A stretch of DNA of 64,000 nt. It comes from Jacaranda mimosifolia. Taxonomy: Eukaryota > Streptophyta > Magnoliopsida > Lamiales > Bignoniaceae. The stretch spans positions 25,132,710 to 25,196,709 of the forward strand of contig CM032120.1 of NCBI GenBank assembly GCA_018894105.1. The letters are read 5' to 3'. Both the position numbers and the translations under genes were made by a program. Each line of letters begins with the position of its first letter. Position 1 is the stretch's first letter. Shown here one piece after another: positions 13,853 through 26,270 of this stretch. The notes under the pieces were generated by a model. It made no database searches and was not told the DNA's origin. It saw only the letters and a program-made list of their open reading frames with translations.

Positions 13853-14822
13853 GGATTAAATACACTTATGACCCTTTGAACTATAGTGATAGTTGCGAAT
13901 ATTCCCTTAAACTATCAAATGTAACAAAAAATCCCTCAATTTAACAGCAATGGATAAAAAAGAAGAGAGAGAAAATTTATATGTATATTTTACTCAATAT
14001 TTCAAAAATAGCCAAAAAAGAAAGAAAAAGGGATTCATCTCATGAACTTGATATAGAAAGAATAAAGCCCACTTTCTTTTCTTCATTCATGTGCTTTCAA
14101 ACCTTTATTTTATTGTCTATTTCAACTTTTTACAAATAGAGAATTTTTTTCTTTTTCACCAACTTTATTTCTACAAAATGTTCCCAACACGTACAATAAA
14201 AAATTACCTAATTTCTACAATTCCTAAGCACGATAACACATATATACCATAACATAATACTAAACCCATAAAATAATTTTTATGAAATGCATGAAAAAAA
14301 TACCATACTTTTTTTAAGGATGAAAATCCTAAATCTTTTTTGCAATTTATAAAATCCAGAAAGAAAATCTTGTATGTTGTTAAAGATACAAAAACCCAAA
14401 ATACTTTTTGCTAGAAAGTTCAAAATACTTGAAAAATATTCGAACTACTAACAAAAGAATTATATTATGATTTTTCACTCATATTACAATGAAGATAGCT
14501 TTTTATAAAATTTAGTTTGAAAGTGCATGAATAAATCGCTAAATTTGGTTTGAAAGGGAGTTTGTTTTTTCTAAATCAAGTTCATGGGATGAATCACTAT
14601 AATCAATTTTTGTCAAGCAAAGAAATTATCAAATGTATAATTTTTGGGTTAAGTGGTTGAATGATATTTTTGGAATATTGAGTAAAATATACATATAAAT
14701 ATTTTCTTTCATCTTTTTCATCCATTGCAGTTAAATTGATGGGACTTTTTTGTTACATTTGATAGTTTAGGGAGGTGTTTGCGATTACCATTATAGTTTG
14801 GGGGGCAAATTGTATTTAACCC
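13853..14822. mobile_element. Mutator-type non-autonomous element (MULE-MITE) with 9-bp target duplication
   Basis: A 970-bp element bounded by a perfect 9-bp direct repeat, TTATTATTT, at 13,844-13,852 and 14,823-14,831. The ends are inverted: the left starts GGATTAAATACA and the right end, complemented, starts GGGTTAAATACA. Inverted similarity continues for about 170 bp, including ACTATCAAATGTAACAAAAA and ATGTATATTTTACTCAATAT in both arms. Long TIRs plus a 9-bp duplication are the signature of Mutator-like elements. The interior has no open frame of note, so mobilisation would need a transposase supplied elsewhere. The perfect duplication suggests a fairly recent insertion. Confidence 0.92.
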
Positions 14823-14831
14823 TTATTATTT

Positions 14832-16591
14832 ATAACTACTATTTAGTGCTGTTAAATCGCTGTCCATGTGAGGACAAACGCATTCAAATATGCAATTGGA
14901 GTTTAGCTTATTTATTGGGACGACAATATCGGTCGATCTATTTACAATATTTTTAAGTTTAATTACAAGGTTTATTTAATACAAAATTTATCACTTATTT
15001 TTGAAAAATCTAAATTTGTCATCTTAGACTTCATAATTTTAATAATTTTGAATTATATATTTAACAGTATTAATATAGTAAATATATCTAAAATAATTTA
15101 ATTAATTTAGTTGTATTTATTTATTAATTAAAAATAAAATAATCAAAAATCAGAAAAAATGAAAAATTCAATCTATCATTTTAAATAATATAATTTTAAT
15201 AAATTTAATACTATTAAAATAAAAGATATATTTAAATAATTTCATTAAATTTATTAATAAAAAAATGAATGTTTTAAAATAACATATATATCCCCCACCT
15301 CCAATCCTGCCGCTGGCCATCGGCAGCGATAATGTGATGGCCCGGAGATGGGGTGGGTGTATATATATACATGTATATTTATTTACATGTACGTAATATA
15401 TATGTGTGTTATATTTACATTTCTATGTATGTATGTTTATATATAAAGATATTTTAATGTACTCTTTTATAGAGGAGCTTTTCTGTTATTTTATTTTGTT
15501 TTTTGTTTTTTTAAATTTTTATTAAATATTAAAATAGAAATTTCACCTGTTCCATCAATTTTAATGACAACTCGATAATTTAAGGGAGTTTGAGTAACTA
15601 ACCCAAATAATAATGTTTTTAGATTTAATTTAAAACCTTTTTTAATTATTGGGTTGAAGTTTGTGTTAAAATTTTATTTGATTTATTATCAAGTGAGAAT
15701 TAAGCAGAGTGATATTTTACCCGTATTTATTATTTTATTCTAACATTTAGAATGGAGCTTGACTAAATTTCAAAAATGTAATAAACAATAAAAAACAATT
15801 AACTTAATTTATTCTGTTTAACTGGTTGAGTTAAAAGAAAACTCCTACCTATCAAAATACCTAGTTAAAGATTTCGAATAATATTTATTTAGATATTCGT
15901 CTATTTAGACATCCAACAAATATTTTATCTATGAATACAATATACACAAGATTAATAAATGCTAAATATCTATTAATATTATAAATAAGTATCTAATATA
16001 TATTGCAAATGTATGATATAATGTTTGTATAAAATATATAAAAATATTCTTATATGCTATTAATTGTAATTATAATAAATATTTATTGCATATATATAAA
16101 CATCTAAATGAAACATATTATATTAAAATCAATATTTTAAAACCATATTCTCTACATAAAGAATATTTTGATCATTTATTATTTTATTTTAATTTCATTT
16201 AATTACTACTTACCAAACATATATATAAACTGAATCAAAAAAATATTAATCAACTCTATTCTTATCTCTCTCGTCCAACCAAACATAAAAAAGACATTAT
16301 ATCAACATCTAATTGATTGACAATCGACAATTTTAATCTTCTAAATATTTTTAAACATATTGAACTCATACACGAAAATTCGAAAAAGATCTTGAGAAAA
16401 GTTGAAATAAACCAAGAAAAACATCATATATCAAAGCCCCGAAATTAAATGAGCGTAGAATACACACACACACATCGCTATCAAATATTTCTCCATCAAT
16501 TTTAATTCAAGGGGACCATGGAACTAAACATAAGGCATCTTAAATTAAGGTTGCCGCTTGGTCACGTGAATGAACCCATTCTTCAAGTCAA
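14832..16591. other. Intergenic DNA downstream of the NaKR-like gene
   Basis: AT-rich sequence without a supported gene. Around 15,290-15,360 there is a short GC-rich patch with imperfect dyad symmetry (CCGCTGGCCATCGGCAGCG), then TA/TG-rich simple sequence. The last 150-200 bases should hold the 3' UTR of the neighbouring minus-strand gene. Confidence 0.5.
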
Positions 16592-19500
16592 TCAGCAAGG
16601 CCAAAACTCTGCCTTCTTCACCTTTGAAATGCTCTCCAGCACACCGGATGGCGACACGTGTCCCATCACTGTCACCCTCTTGCTCTCTATATCAATGCTG
16701 AATGACGTCACCCCTCCAATGCATCAACCAACTCCAATTATTAGGGACAAGGGAATTATTGATAAAAAAAAATTGAAAAAAAAAACAAAAAAGGAAAAGG
16801 GTATTATGGCTCATTGAGTAATTATATGTTCAAAATTAATTAAGGTTATACCACGATAATGGAGGATTTTTGGAGTAATTTTTATTTTTTTATCTTTTAA
16901 AATTTAAAAATTGCCTTCAACAGATATGAAAATATTTGGATAAATAATTTTCATAACTGCAATCAATATTTTCAAAATTGGACCTAATTACTAGAAGTGA
17001 TACTAATAATAATGTTCCACATAAGAGGTTGGTTGAAAGCGAGTGATAAAGAGTGCCAACCCATTAGATTCTGAATTCCTAAGTGCACAACTGTATGAAT
17101 AAGTTCACACTAATCAGTCAAATTGGGACCCAATTTGAGATTTTTTTGAGATGTATGAGAAAGAAATTGAAATAGAATAAGATTGATTCATACAGAAAGA
17201 AAAAAAAAAAAAAAGAAAGAAAAAAAAGAAGAGGTTCTCTATTGATTCTGTATTTGAAAAAATCAAGATTTCATTATAGACTATTTTAAAAATTACATTT
17301 ATATAAAGCAACATAGGCAATTTTTTTATTCTTTAGGGACTATTTTATTATTATTTATGAGATATTCTAATATGTATATTAATACATAAGCAGTTTAAAA
17401 ATATTACAACACTTTATAAGGACAATTAATATTAAATTTTTTGATTAATCATCATTGATGACTGGCTTAAAATGTGCCTTTATTTATTTACCTGTAATTA
17501 TTTAATTTTATTGTAGAGTTAAAGTTATCTTAGTCCTTGTATTACGAATTGGTTTGAATTACTCTCTCAGTTAATAAAATTCTTAAGAAGTGAGGTGGTA
17601 TTCCAAAACTAAAATTTTAAAATTTCCAAATAAAATAAGTTCAGCATATTTTTCTTATGAGAAATCATAAATTTGTGAACTTACTCTATTTGTTTTGAAC
17701 TTACACTAACTTTTTGTCAAAAAGCAGTTGAAGACATATTGAACAAAATGCAGGTTTAAGACCAGCCCCAAATCATAATACTATCAAATCAGTTTTCTTT
17801 GTCCTTCTTCAAAATCACTTCACAATTTGCAAATGGACCCCAAAGTTTCTGCTAAAATAATTTGAGGTTTTCTGCAAAATTAACAAGCTAAGTAAAAACC
17901 CATGTGGTCCAAATTGAGTTTACCTCATCATATATATATATATAGATGTATATAATGGCTTATATATTGAGAAGGTACACTTCATAATAAGAAGAAAACA
18001 GTGTGTCCACTGATATAGCATCAGGATTTGATTTCAATGCTCTACTTTTTTGAGAAATTTGTGTACTGGCTATTTTGATATGTGAACAGCTGGCACTTGT
18101 ACTATAGCCATATCTTGTACCAACAACAAACTGTGTCAGCTTTGCTTGGTAAAAAAAAAAATATGTATATATATATATATATATGTTTTGATTGAGAAAA
18201 TTTGTCAGAGTTGACACTGTTCAACTATAGCATTTCAATATTCAAAGGGTACTTTAATCCCAGTTGAAAAGGATCCTGATACCACTCATCGCCGTTGGAT
18301 TGGCCTTCACACTCTCTAACTCACTTTCGGGTTAATCTACTGGTTATGATTGGATAGAGTGTATCGCACTAAAGTATAACCAAATAAGGAATAAAGAGAA
18401 AACTGTTTTTGAATGTGATCAAACAAATCAAGAGCTTAGGCTATGTTTACTAGTATTTTGGGGAAGTTTTTCCCAACTCCCAAAATAATTTTAAAAAATA
18501 TACACATTTTTCAATCGTTTTCTCAAAATATAAAAAATTATACTCAAAAAATTTTCAGAATTCAATTTTAAAAAGATCCTACACACTATCCTAACCCTAC
18601 TTTAACCCTACATAACACTCAATTATATATATATATACACACCATCAAAGTATATATATACACACACACATTACATAAAAAAATAATTTCTTCCCACAAA
18701 CCTAATAAAAAAATAATTGATTTGACATTTACAGTAAAATTTGTCCCCCACCAAAACATTAACAAATAAACAAACAACTCATTCTCAATCTATTTTCCTA
18801 TTTTTTCAAAACATAAACAAACGCTTGCCACTTTTTTCAAGTTTTCTCCCAAAATCTCGTTCTCCCAAAAAATTTTCTAGAAAATGGCCAAAATGCTAAT
18901 GAACAAACCCTTAAGTTTTAAGAGCTAATCTTATACCACTTATATATATATATGCTTATATCATAAATATGTAATAATGAGAGCTAGCCTAGCAAGAAAT
19001 TAAGTTTGGAAGTCAAAAAGAAGTACCTTCCATTTTGGAGAGATGTTTCTTCACCTCACCAGCGCAACCTTGACAATGAATTGAGACTCTCATTACAACC
19101 ACCTGTACATGTCACCAAACAGTAACCTTAAAATCCTCATCAAATGCAAGAGAAAAAAGAAAGAAAACAAATGGTTGTAATAATTTAAAGACGGATAGCA
19201 AAAAATTGATGCATTGTCATATTACAAGATGTTATATGGCTAGCGAATTAAGAAAAGACTTTCAGAGACGAAAGTACAAAGATGAACAACCTGAAACACA
19301 TTGTCGGAGATTGCTAGTGAAGTAGCAGCAGCAGCAGCTTGTTGATCATCATGACGAGGCATCTTTTCTTGATCTTTTTTCAGAGATGAAACGGGTGGAA
19401 ATGATCTTCTGACAGACGACATCGTCGCAGGTTGGTGATCCCCAGCTAGTCGAATGTACTTTGTGCTGTTGACAACTCTGTCCGTCCGCCTCCGCCTCCG

Positions 19501-19593
19501 ATGAGCTGCTGGGACCATCACTGTCGACCGGTAATCTTGGGCGGCCATGCACACTGCAGTAGAAGCCGGAGAGTGGCACATGAAACCCTTCAT
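16592..19593 (-). CDS. NaKR-type heavy-metal-associated (HMA) domain protein, 3 exons
   Basis: Exons 19593-19291, 19102-19027 and 16713-16592 join in phase to 166 residues. The start was chosen because the family typically begins MKG/MKS followed by a Cys/Ser motif; here it is MKGFMCHSPASTAVC. An upstream in-frame ATG (19605) would add four residues. The C-terminal half is one HMA fold (about residues 102-166): the metal-site loop reads HCQGC (Cys111, Cys114), followed by VKKHLSKMEGVTSFSID and the strand SKRVTVMGHV. Characterised NaKR relatives act in phloem and affect sodium/potassium balance and flowering; whether this copy does is inference. The protein is short for the family and ends ...AEFWPC without the usual tail. 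Intron 2 is 2.3 kb and hosts a MITE. Its acceptor (GCATTGGAG) lacks a good pyrimidine tract, but it is the only site that keeps the domain in frame. Confidence 0.88.
18436..18914. mobile_element. hAT-like MITE in intron 2 of the NaKR-like gene
   Basis: A 480-bp non-coding element with inverted ends: left TTAGGCTATGTTTACTAGTA, and the complement of the right end TTAAGGGTTTGTTCATTAGC; both continue into ATTTTGG. AAGAGCT occurs at the left edge and again just beyond the right edge, a possible target duplication separated by a few bases. The interior is AT-rich with TA and CA microsatellites. Confidence 0.7.
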
Positions 19594-22500
19594 TTTCTTG
19601 TTCATGCCCATTAAAGAATTAATTTTGTACATATAAAGAAGAAGACAAATATTAATATATGTATGTGTGTAATTATATATAGCAGACAAAATGAGGAGGC
19701 TGACTGGTGTGAGTAATGCTATATCTTTATGGCTCAGCTAAAAGTGGTGGCCGTTGGTTTTCTATCTGCAGCATAGTACACATGCCCATTATAAAAGTTT
19801 TTTGATGGAGTAATTATAACAACAGCCAGTCAGCAGGCTTAGTGCTGGACAATGAAGAACTGAGAAAAAGAAATATATACTTACATATATATATATATAT
19901 AGGGAGGGAGGGAATTGTTTCAGCAGTGTAACAGGCGGTTCTTGAATATTCACTATTTCTTATATAATAAAGTAGAGGCGCCTTAAGTTTTTTAACAGCT
20001 TATAATTTTTAGACTAATTCAATGTGCTTCGATCTTCCCTCAAGATCAATAGGGAGTACTTAAATATTTTTACTTGTTACATCTGTTAATGATAAATTAT
20101 TTCATGATGGGGACCGAAAACGAAGTAATTAAGTGCATGAATTATGATTTCCAGTAGTTGAGCTGACTTAATTACTCGTAACTACAATGAAAAGAAAGTT
20201 TTGGAATGAAGGATATATCCCAAGTATCTTTTTTATGTTATGGTAGGAAACTTTCCTGAGGCAACTTTGTGCCATTCTTGATATATAGTTGATTTATAGG
20301 ACGTTTGGCAATCCAAAACTAGTGAAAGCTCAAATATAATTGTCTCTTTCTTATATAATTTTTTAAATGAAAACATTCTCATATCTTGGGATAATATAAC
20401 TAGTCTATGAGGACTGATTGTATGGCACTTAGAAGCACAGTCATTTCATGCCGATTATCGTATAGTACACTGTTTCACACTATCAAATGAATAAAAAGTT
20501 AGTAGTATTGCCCATTTGCTTACATTGAATTTTCATATTATATATATTGGCCACATAAGGGTAGTCTGTGCCCTTATCTCTTTCTTTTTCAAACAAGAAA
20601 TATATACACACTTTGATCGTGCAAGAAAAATTAAAGTGAACATCTTAAAACTCAAGATCCAAATTAACATAGCAGAAATCAATTATAAATACAGTTGAAA
20701 GAAGACAATTGCAAAATTGATTCTCGTTTATTTGTAGGTTGTTTCTTTTTCTTCCGGCCCCCCACCAAAAAATTTTGCCTAGTCGGAAAGTAGCATATGA
20801 ATTTCTGGAAACTGTTGTGGACCACCTTGAGACTTGAAAGCAATAAGACTTTGCGAGTTCAATGACAGTTGGATAGAGGCCATAAAGTTTACCCAAGACA
20901 ACGAGCACAAATAGTTGGATGCAAAGGCCCACTTAATACTATCTAATGATGACCACCATGACTATCACATGCTACTATGATCTCTCCAAAAGAGTTCTAG
21001 TATGACCATGTATTACAAATTGAATCAAGAGTGAGTTAATTAGTTATCTACCATTGGTATAGAATTACACATGCTATTAATTGTTCAATAGGCAAATCAC
21101 CAATATGATTGTATGATGCAATCATGCATGCATCATAATGATATACATGATTAGAAATTAAATTTGCTTTTGATCAAACTTGAGCCAAAGTGAATGAACT
21201 AATATTATGTGATTAATAAATGCATGCAGTGTGGCAAAGGCCTTAGAGTTTCAATAGGTGGGGTTATTGGGTTTGTATTGAATCATAAATATTTGATTTG
21301 ATGCTACATCACGTGAGGTTGAGAGTCATTCTTTAATACAGGTTGAAATGAAATGTATTCGAATTTTTAAGTTAGGTGTATCTATAAAATCAAATAGCCT
21401 CAAACATCTCTAGAACCTAAAATTACATAAGAATCATCAGGGCTGTCAGGGAGTAGCCTAACAAAGATCTCTTGACACTCAAGTCGAGTAGGTCGAATAA
21501 AAATGAGTAAGCTGGAGAGACAAAAGTTTGAGTGGATCTTGAGAGTATAAATTAAAAATATAATGAATCTAAATAATTATGTCTAATGCCAATTGTCAAG
21601 TATATAATGACTGACAATAATTTAGAATGTCCACATCATTTAGAATCAATAATAAGAATTCATCCTAATCGATTTTTGGTCGAATAGCTCAAATTCGGCC
21701 CAATGACAACAGGATATGGTTTCTCCTTATTAAGGGTATTTGACTTTTTTGGAGCCCCTCATCACTACTTAATTAATTGGTGTGAGCGTCTATCATAAGG
21801 CGAGATTGATTAGTCAGTAGCTTAGCGTAATGGAGCTAAAAACTCAGTCAAGAATCAAGATAGATATTGGTGTAGGTTGGCTAAGAGGACCTAAGATGCA
21901 AGTCCAGAACAAATAATGCATCCTAAGCTATACTTTGTAGAAAGAAGAAAAGAGGTATAGAAATGGAAAAGGCCTAATTAAGCAAAGGTTGAGAACTCTG
22001 GTCCGAGCAGTAGGGGGTAGTTGAGAAAATTAAGGTACGTGAAGAGGTTGAGCAAGATGAGGTAACTGATTTTGGTAGTAAATTAACAATATATAAGAAA
22101 ACCTTATATCTCTGAATAATGTATGATAGTATTTTAATATTTCGAATATCCAGCATATATTCATGTCGTGCCGTGTTGTGTCGTGTGTGGTCGTACAATG
22201 CATAACATCGTGATCACAATTATGAATCACTATTGATGAATAGATGGATCACACAAATCCTGACTCGCATGCGTTAGCTACCATGCAGCTGGACCACCAT
22301 ATATACATATACATATATATATCAACTATAACTAACTTTCTCTGCACCAAATGCTCAAGACCTGCACTTATATCTACCAGACTTTAATATGGAGCAACAG
22401 AGTTCAAAAGGTATTTCCTCTGACCATCGATGTTATACATCTCTGCCTCATAAGGGTGCTGCTTTTTATAAATGCTGGCGGCATATATACATGTATATAT

Positions 22501-22849
22501 ACATACAGTTTGATGCCAATGTTCTTATAGGTTGTAGGCCAACTAGAAGCCGGTATCTTAGCAAGGTATGACGTCTGCCGGGAAAGGCCTCAACTGTGGG
22601 CAACAACAAGGGCGTGTCCTCTTATGCTAAGACACATGCTTCGGTCATGATCAAAGTCAAGAGTAGAAAACTGAGCAAGGTCAGAAAACTAAACTTAGAG
22701 AAGGAAAACTGAAAACTAAAAATCTTTCTGATGCAGAGGATCCTATTAAAGGCAACTGCAGAGCATACTCAATTTTTAAAGATCGGAGAAGGTAGCGGAA
22801 TAGTAAAGAAACTGGAAATGGTAAAGGAAACTGGAGATGCTTCAAAGAT
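19594..22849. other. Intergenic DNA with possible LTR-like remnant at 21.44-22.0 kb
   Basis: No gene is supported. The first 300 bases hold the 5' leader and promoter of the NaKR-like gene. Between about 21,440 and 22,000 the sequence has the look of retrotransposon LTR DNA (CACTCAAGTCGAGTAGG, then a TATAAAT stretch). It weakly resembles 28,990-29,750 on the other side of the pararetrovirus. A moderately GC-rich patch lies at 22,560-22,640. Open frames at 20,645-20,932 and 22,389-22,571 match nothing I recognise. Confidence 0.45.
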
Positions 22850-22853
22850 ATAT

Positions 22854-22859
22854 TTTATT
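22854..22859 (-). terminator. Candidate pararetroviral poly(A) signal AATAAA
   Basis: A minus-strand AATAAA lies 46 bases downstream of the TATA box at 22905-22913. In plant pararetroviruses the poly(A) signal lies shortly after the genomic-RNA start site, so that transcripts are terminally redundant. The spacing here is tighter than usual and the role is inferred. Confidence 0.45.
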
Positions 22860-22904
22860 TCACTCTCCCCTCTAATCTGATTACAAACTTAGTAGAATTC
22901 ATCC

Positions 22905-22913
22905 CTTTATATA
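22905..22913 (-). promoter_or_regulatory. Candidate TATA box of the pararetroviral genomic promoter
   Basis: TATATAAAG on the minus strand, within CTCCCTCTATATAAAGGGAT, lies about 350 bases beyond the last viral reading frame. That is where the pregenomic RNA promoter of Caulimoviridae sits relative to the polyprotein. A host promoter is unlikely because no host gene follows on this strand. Confidence 0.55.
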
Positions 22914-23259
22914 GAGGGAGAATTAACACACGACAAACTTACAACAGCTGTGCTACAGTACATATCTGACACATCCGACAACAAGGACAATAATTTAAAA
23001 ACACCTTTAGACAAAATAAAAGGCAAAGGACAATAATACAAACAAACGACAAAACCAACAAAGAAAAAGCAACCGAAAGCTGTAAAGGTGCTAGCTTTTA
23101 CTCTGTCAAAAAGCCAGTAGGAAATGGGCCAAAGACCACGCTTGATGTATTTTGTGGTGGAGTCTGACTCAATGGGTTGTTAAGGTCAAAAGTAATCCCA
23201 GCTTTTTCCATCCATTGTGATTCCAGCTCATAATGGTCCTGTGAATCCATCATGTCATC

Positions 23260-23740
23260 TTAATCAATTATTTTCTCCTTACCCTTATCTGATGAAGTAG
23301 GAATCGTTGGGGCGAATGTAGAAACAACTGGAAACGAGCATGGGACAGTAGCAGCAGCACCCTGGGAAGACTTATTATGGGAAAGTGAATTCCAATTTGT
23401 TTTGAAATAAGTCTTCGAACATCCCCACATATGCTCTGGTGTAGTCCTATTGTACTCTGAATAAAACTGCTCAAAGTAAGCTCTGGCATCATTTTGCAGT
23501 TGTATAGCATAGTCAATAGGCATTTGTTCCCACGGAGCATCCTCTTCAAATCTGGGCCATATTTGGGGTGGAACAATAGAATTATTCTCTGCCATTTTTC
23601 TCTGGAATTCTCTGATCTCACTTCCATGTTCAAAAAACTCCTTGTTAAGAAAATAGGGGAAAACCCCATATTCTTGGACTGAGTAAAAATATGGTAAGTT
23701 ATGGATGTGAGGAGAACTTTGTCTTGAAAGGATAAAATAA
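23260..23740 (-). pseudogene. Pararetrovirus C-terminal segment, shifted frame
   Basis: After about 23,740 the sensible reading moves to another frame, which runs to the stop at 23260. It reads ...EYGVFPYFLNKEFFEHG, then MAENNSIVPPQIWPRFEED from 23,595, and ends in a Ser/Thr/Pro-rich tail with KGKEK. Continuity with the upstream domain suggests it was once the end of the same protein, now separated by a small insertion or deletion. An independent short ORF starting at Met 23595 (111 residues) is the alternative. No function is known to me. Confidence 0.55.
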
Positions 23741-24824
23741 CAGAGACTCCTGGTTCAGCTCTTCCAACCTGTTTAATTTGAATTATTTTGAATAATTTCA
23801 TCCAAATTGATAAAGGATAAAACCATTCAAGAAATGATCTGGCACAGGGATTATCATCATAGTCATCAAACCATCCGCTGTGTAATTCTGCTATCCATCT
23901 GATAGATTGCTCAATAGGAAATTCCACAGCAATCTTCCATTGTTCTAGCATGTACCAAAGCATGCAAATTAGTTCTTTGGAAAACATGAGGTGGAAAGGA
24001 TTAGAGACACTGAACAGGGTGAAGAATGGATAGTCTGGATGGAAACCTAAACCACCAAAAGTGTGAAGTCCAGTTTTTCTGACAGTAAGGGATTGGTATT
24101 TTAACATTAACTCTTTAGCTCTGGACTTAAGGGTTTTGGTTTTGATTAGGTCAAACAATTCTGGAGGAAGGCTGTCAAGGGGGAAATCATAAAAGGTAGG
24201 AATTTTTGAAGGTGGTGCAGGAGAAAACATGCAAATGATGGGAATATGACTTCTGGGTATTTCAAAGAATTTAGGCCTGGAAAGAAGATCTGCAAGAACA
24301 TTGCTCTTCCCTTTGATATGGTTGACAGTAAAAGAATACTGAGAAAACAATTCCGCCCATCTGAGTAATTGCTTAGGAGGAATAGTATGGGGTTTAAAAC
24401 TCAGCATTTTAGGGAAGGCAGTCATGTCCATCTCTACAAAGAAATGATGGCCTACAAGATGAAACTGGAACTTTTCAATTCCTTTCTTTACCGCCAAAAT
24501 CTCCTTGTAGGTAGAGTGGTAATGTTGTTCTGCTAACTTGAAAGAACCACCCTTGAAACCACACACTTTTCTCTTTCCTTCCTTTTCTTCAATGAGAACA
24601 GCAGCCCAAAAAGTATCACTAGCATCTGTCTGAAGAATCATTTTCCCATCTGAAGGAATCTGTAGAGGAGGAAGCTTCTGAATAACAGTTTTAATGGCGA
24701 GAACTGCTTTCCTCTGTGTACTGGACCATTGTGGAGGATTTTTCTTGAGCATATCCTGTAGTGGTTTGATGATTGATGCTAGTCTTGGAATGAAATCCGC
24801 AGCATAGTTAATAACTCCAAGAAA
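23741..24824 (-). pseudogene. Pararetrovirus RNase H and following domain of unknown function
   Basis: Counting from the internal Met at 24752, the RNase H catalytic set is visible: Asp43 (TDAS), Glu84 (YKEILAV), Asp109 (VEMDMTAF) and Asp155 (ADLLSRP). This domain copies RNA-templated DNA by removing the template. About 230 residues follow with a distinctive composition (GGLGFHPDYPFF, then WKIAVEFPIEQSIRWIAEL, then GWFDDYDDNPCARSFLEWF). They are not integrase and show no transactivator motif that I recognise. The frame is intact from the TAG at 24825 to the shift near 23,740; the continuing 494-codon open frame to 23268 is out of register after that point. Confidence 0.8.
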
Positions 24825-24827
24825 CTA

Positions 24828-26270
24828 TTGAATCTGCTGCTTGGATTCCAAATTGTCAGGAAACTTGAGAAGCTCAGTAGCAATGTGAGGCTGTAATGAA
24901 TACTGTCCATCCTTAATAAACATTCCCAAGAAGTCTATTTCATTTTGTGCGATGGTCATCTTTTTCTCCGAAAGCATTATTCCATATTGTCGAACTAAGT
25001 CCCCAAACTTATGCAGAAGGAATGAGTGCGTCTACATATCTTCAGAAAACAACAAAATATCATCAATGTATACTAATGCATTTGGGAACAAAGGCTCAAA
25101 GATTTGAACCATAGCTTTCTGGAATAATGATGGAGCTGTTTTTAGACCAAAAGGAATGACCGTCCACTGGAAATGAGCATTTGGGATGCAGAATGCTGTC
25201 TTGTACCGATCTTCTGGATGGATTCCTATCTGCCAAAAGCCTGCTTTCAGATCAAACTTTGAGAATACATTGGCTTTGGTCAGATTAGAAAATAGGCAAT
25301 TCCGATTCTGCAACGGGAACTTCTCATCAGCAAGAAAGTAGTTGAGGGGTTTGTAGTTGATCACCAATCTCATTTTTCCCCTCGCCTGTTCTGATCTTTT
25401 ATTTACATAGAATGCCTGACTAGCCCATGGAGAATTGGTAGCTTCAATAAGACCTTCATCACGTAGCTGAGCTAATTCTTTGGTAGCTAGTTCAAGTTGT
25501 TCTGGAGGCATTCCTGGATGACTGGCTTTAGTAGGGTTTATATTTATATCTTTTTTAAAAGGAAGCTGTACAAAAAACTCTGGGTTTTTCCAAAGGGGAT
25601 TTGTGCATTTATGGAGGAAATCAGAATGAGATTCTGCACAACAATCTCTTATTAGAAGGGTATGTATATCAGTAACGGATTCAGATTGGAAAGAGATGTT
25701 ATAACGTGGTTTGATATAGGGAAGAAAATAAGACTTAAATCTAAGACCTTCTGACTTAGGTATTACTTTCTTCTCCCAAAGCTGTTTAATGATATCAAAC
25801 CCAATCACAACATCTTGCTTAGGTAAAGAGGAACCAAGGAATTTATGGGTAATGGAGAGTTCTGGGAAGAATTGTAACTTAACAGGCTTGCTAATCAAGT
25901 CTATTGTTAGATTCTCACTGTTAGCAACCTGAAAGACTTCATGATGTTTTTTCCAGAACGAGGCAGGTAAAACTCTTGGATTGAGGATTGATTTGGATGC
26001 CCCTGTATCAATCAAACCAACCAAAGTTATAGGGTTGTCATATTTATGAGGAATAAGTAGTACCTGCACAAACGGTACTGAAAGAGCAAGACCAATGAAC
26101 TGAATTCCAAAGATAGGAAGCTGATCTTCATTGATCTCATCCTCAGAGGAAGAGTCTTCTTCAGAGACATCTTCCAAGGCAAACAACGTCTTTTCAGAGG
26201 GCTCGTCCTCCTCAGAAAAGAGTGATTCCAAATCCTCATTTTCAAGATCACACTGGGTCAGCTGAAACAC
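24828..26270 (-). pseudogene. Pararetrovirus aspartic protease and reverse transcriptase
   Basis: Starting right after the TAG at 26271-26273 the same frame continues with an acidic linker. A retroviral-type protease follows, with active-site Asp-Thr-Gly (GLIDTGAS, Asp88 counted from 26270). Then comes a reverse transcriptase with MRLVINYKPLN, FDLKAGFWQI and the catalytic YIDD (residues 401-404). A TAG at 25032-25034 interrupts the reverse transcriptase just after YIDDILLFSEDM. The frame resumes with the thumb region and meets another TAG at 24825-24827, within the segment ending in FLGVINYAADF. The first Met after the breaks (24752) is not a genuine start. Confidence 0.88.

Noticed and set aside
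16518..16817. 99-codon open frame on the plus strand
   Set aside because: It is the antisense of the last exon of the NaKR-like gene; the minus-strand reading gives a clear HMA domain.
20645..20932. 95-codon minus-strand frame
   Set aside because: No recognisable motif, no splice context and no similar neighbouring blocks; likely chance.
22724..22742. Primer-binding site in CTCTGCATCAGAAAG (minus strand)
   Set aside because: Agreement with TGGTATCAGAGC is only about 7 of 12 positions, too weak to list.
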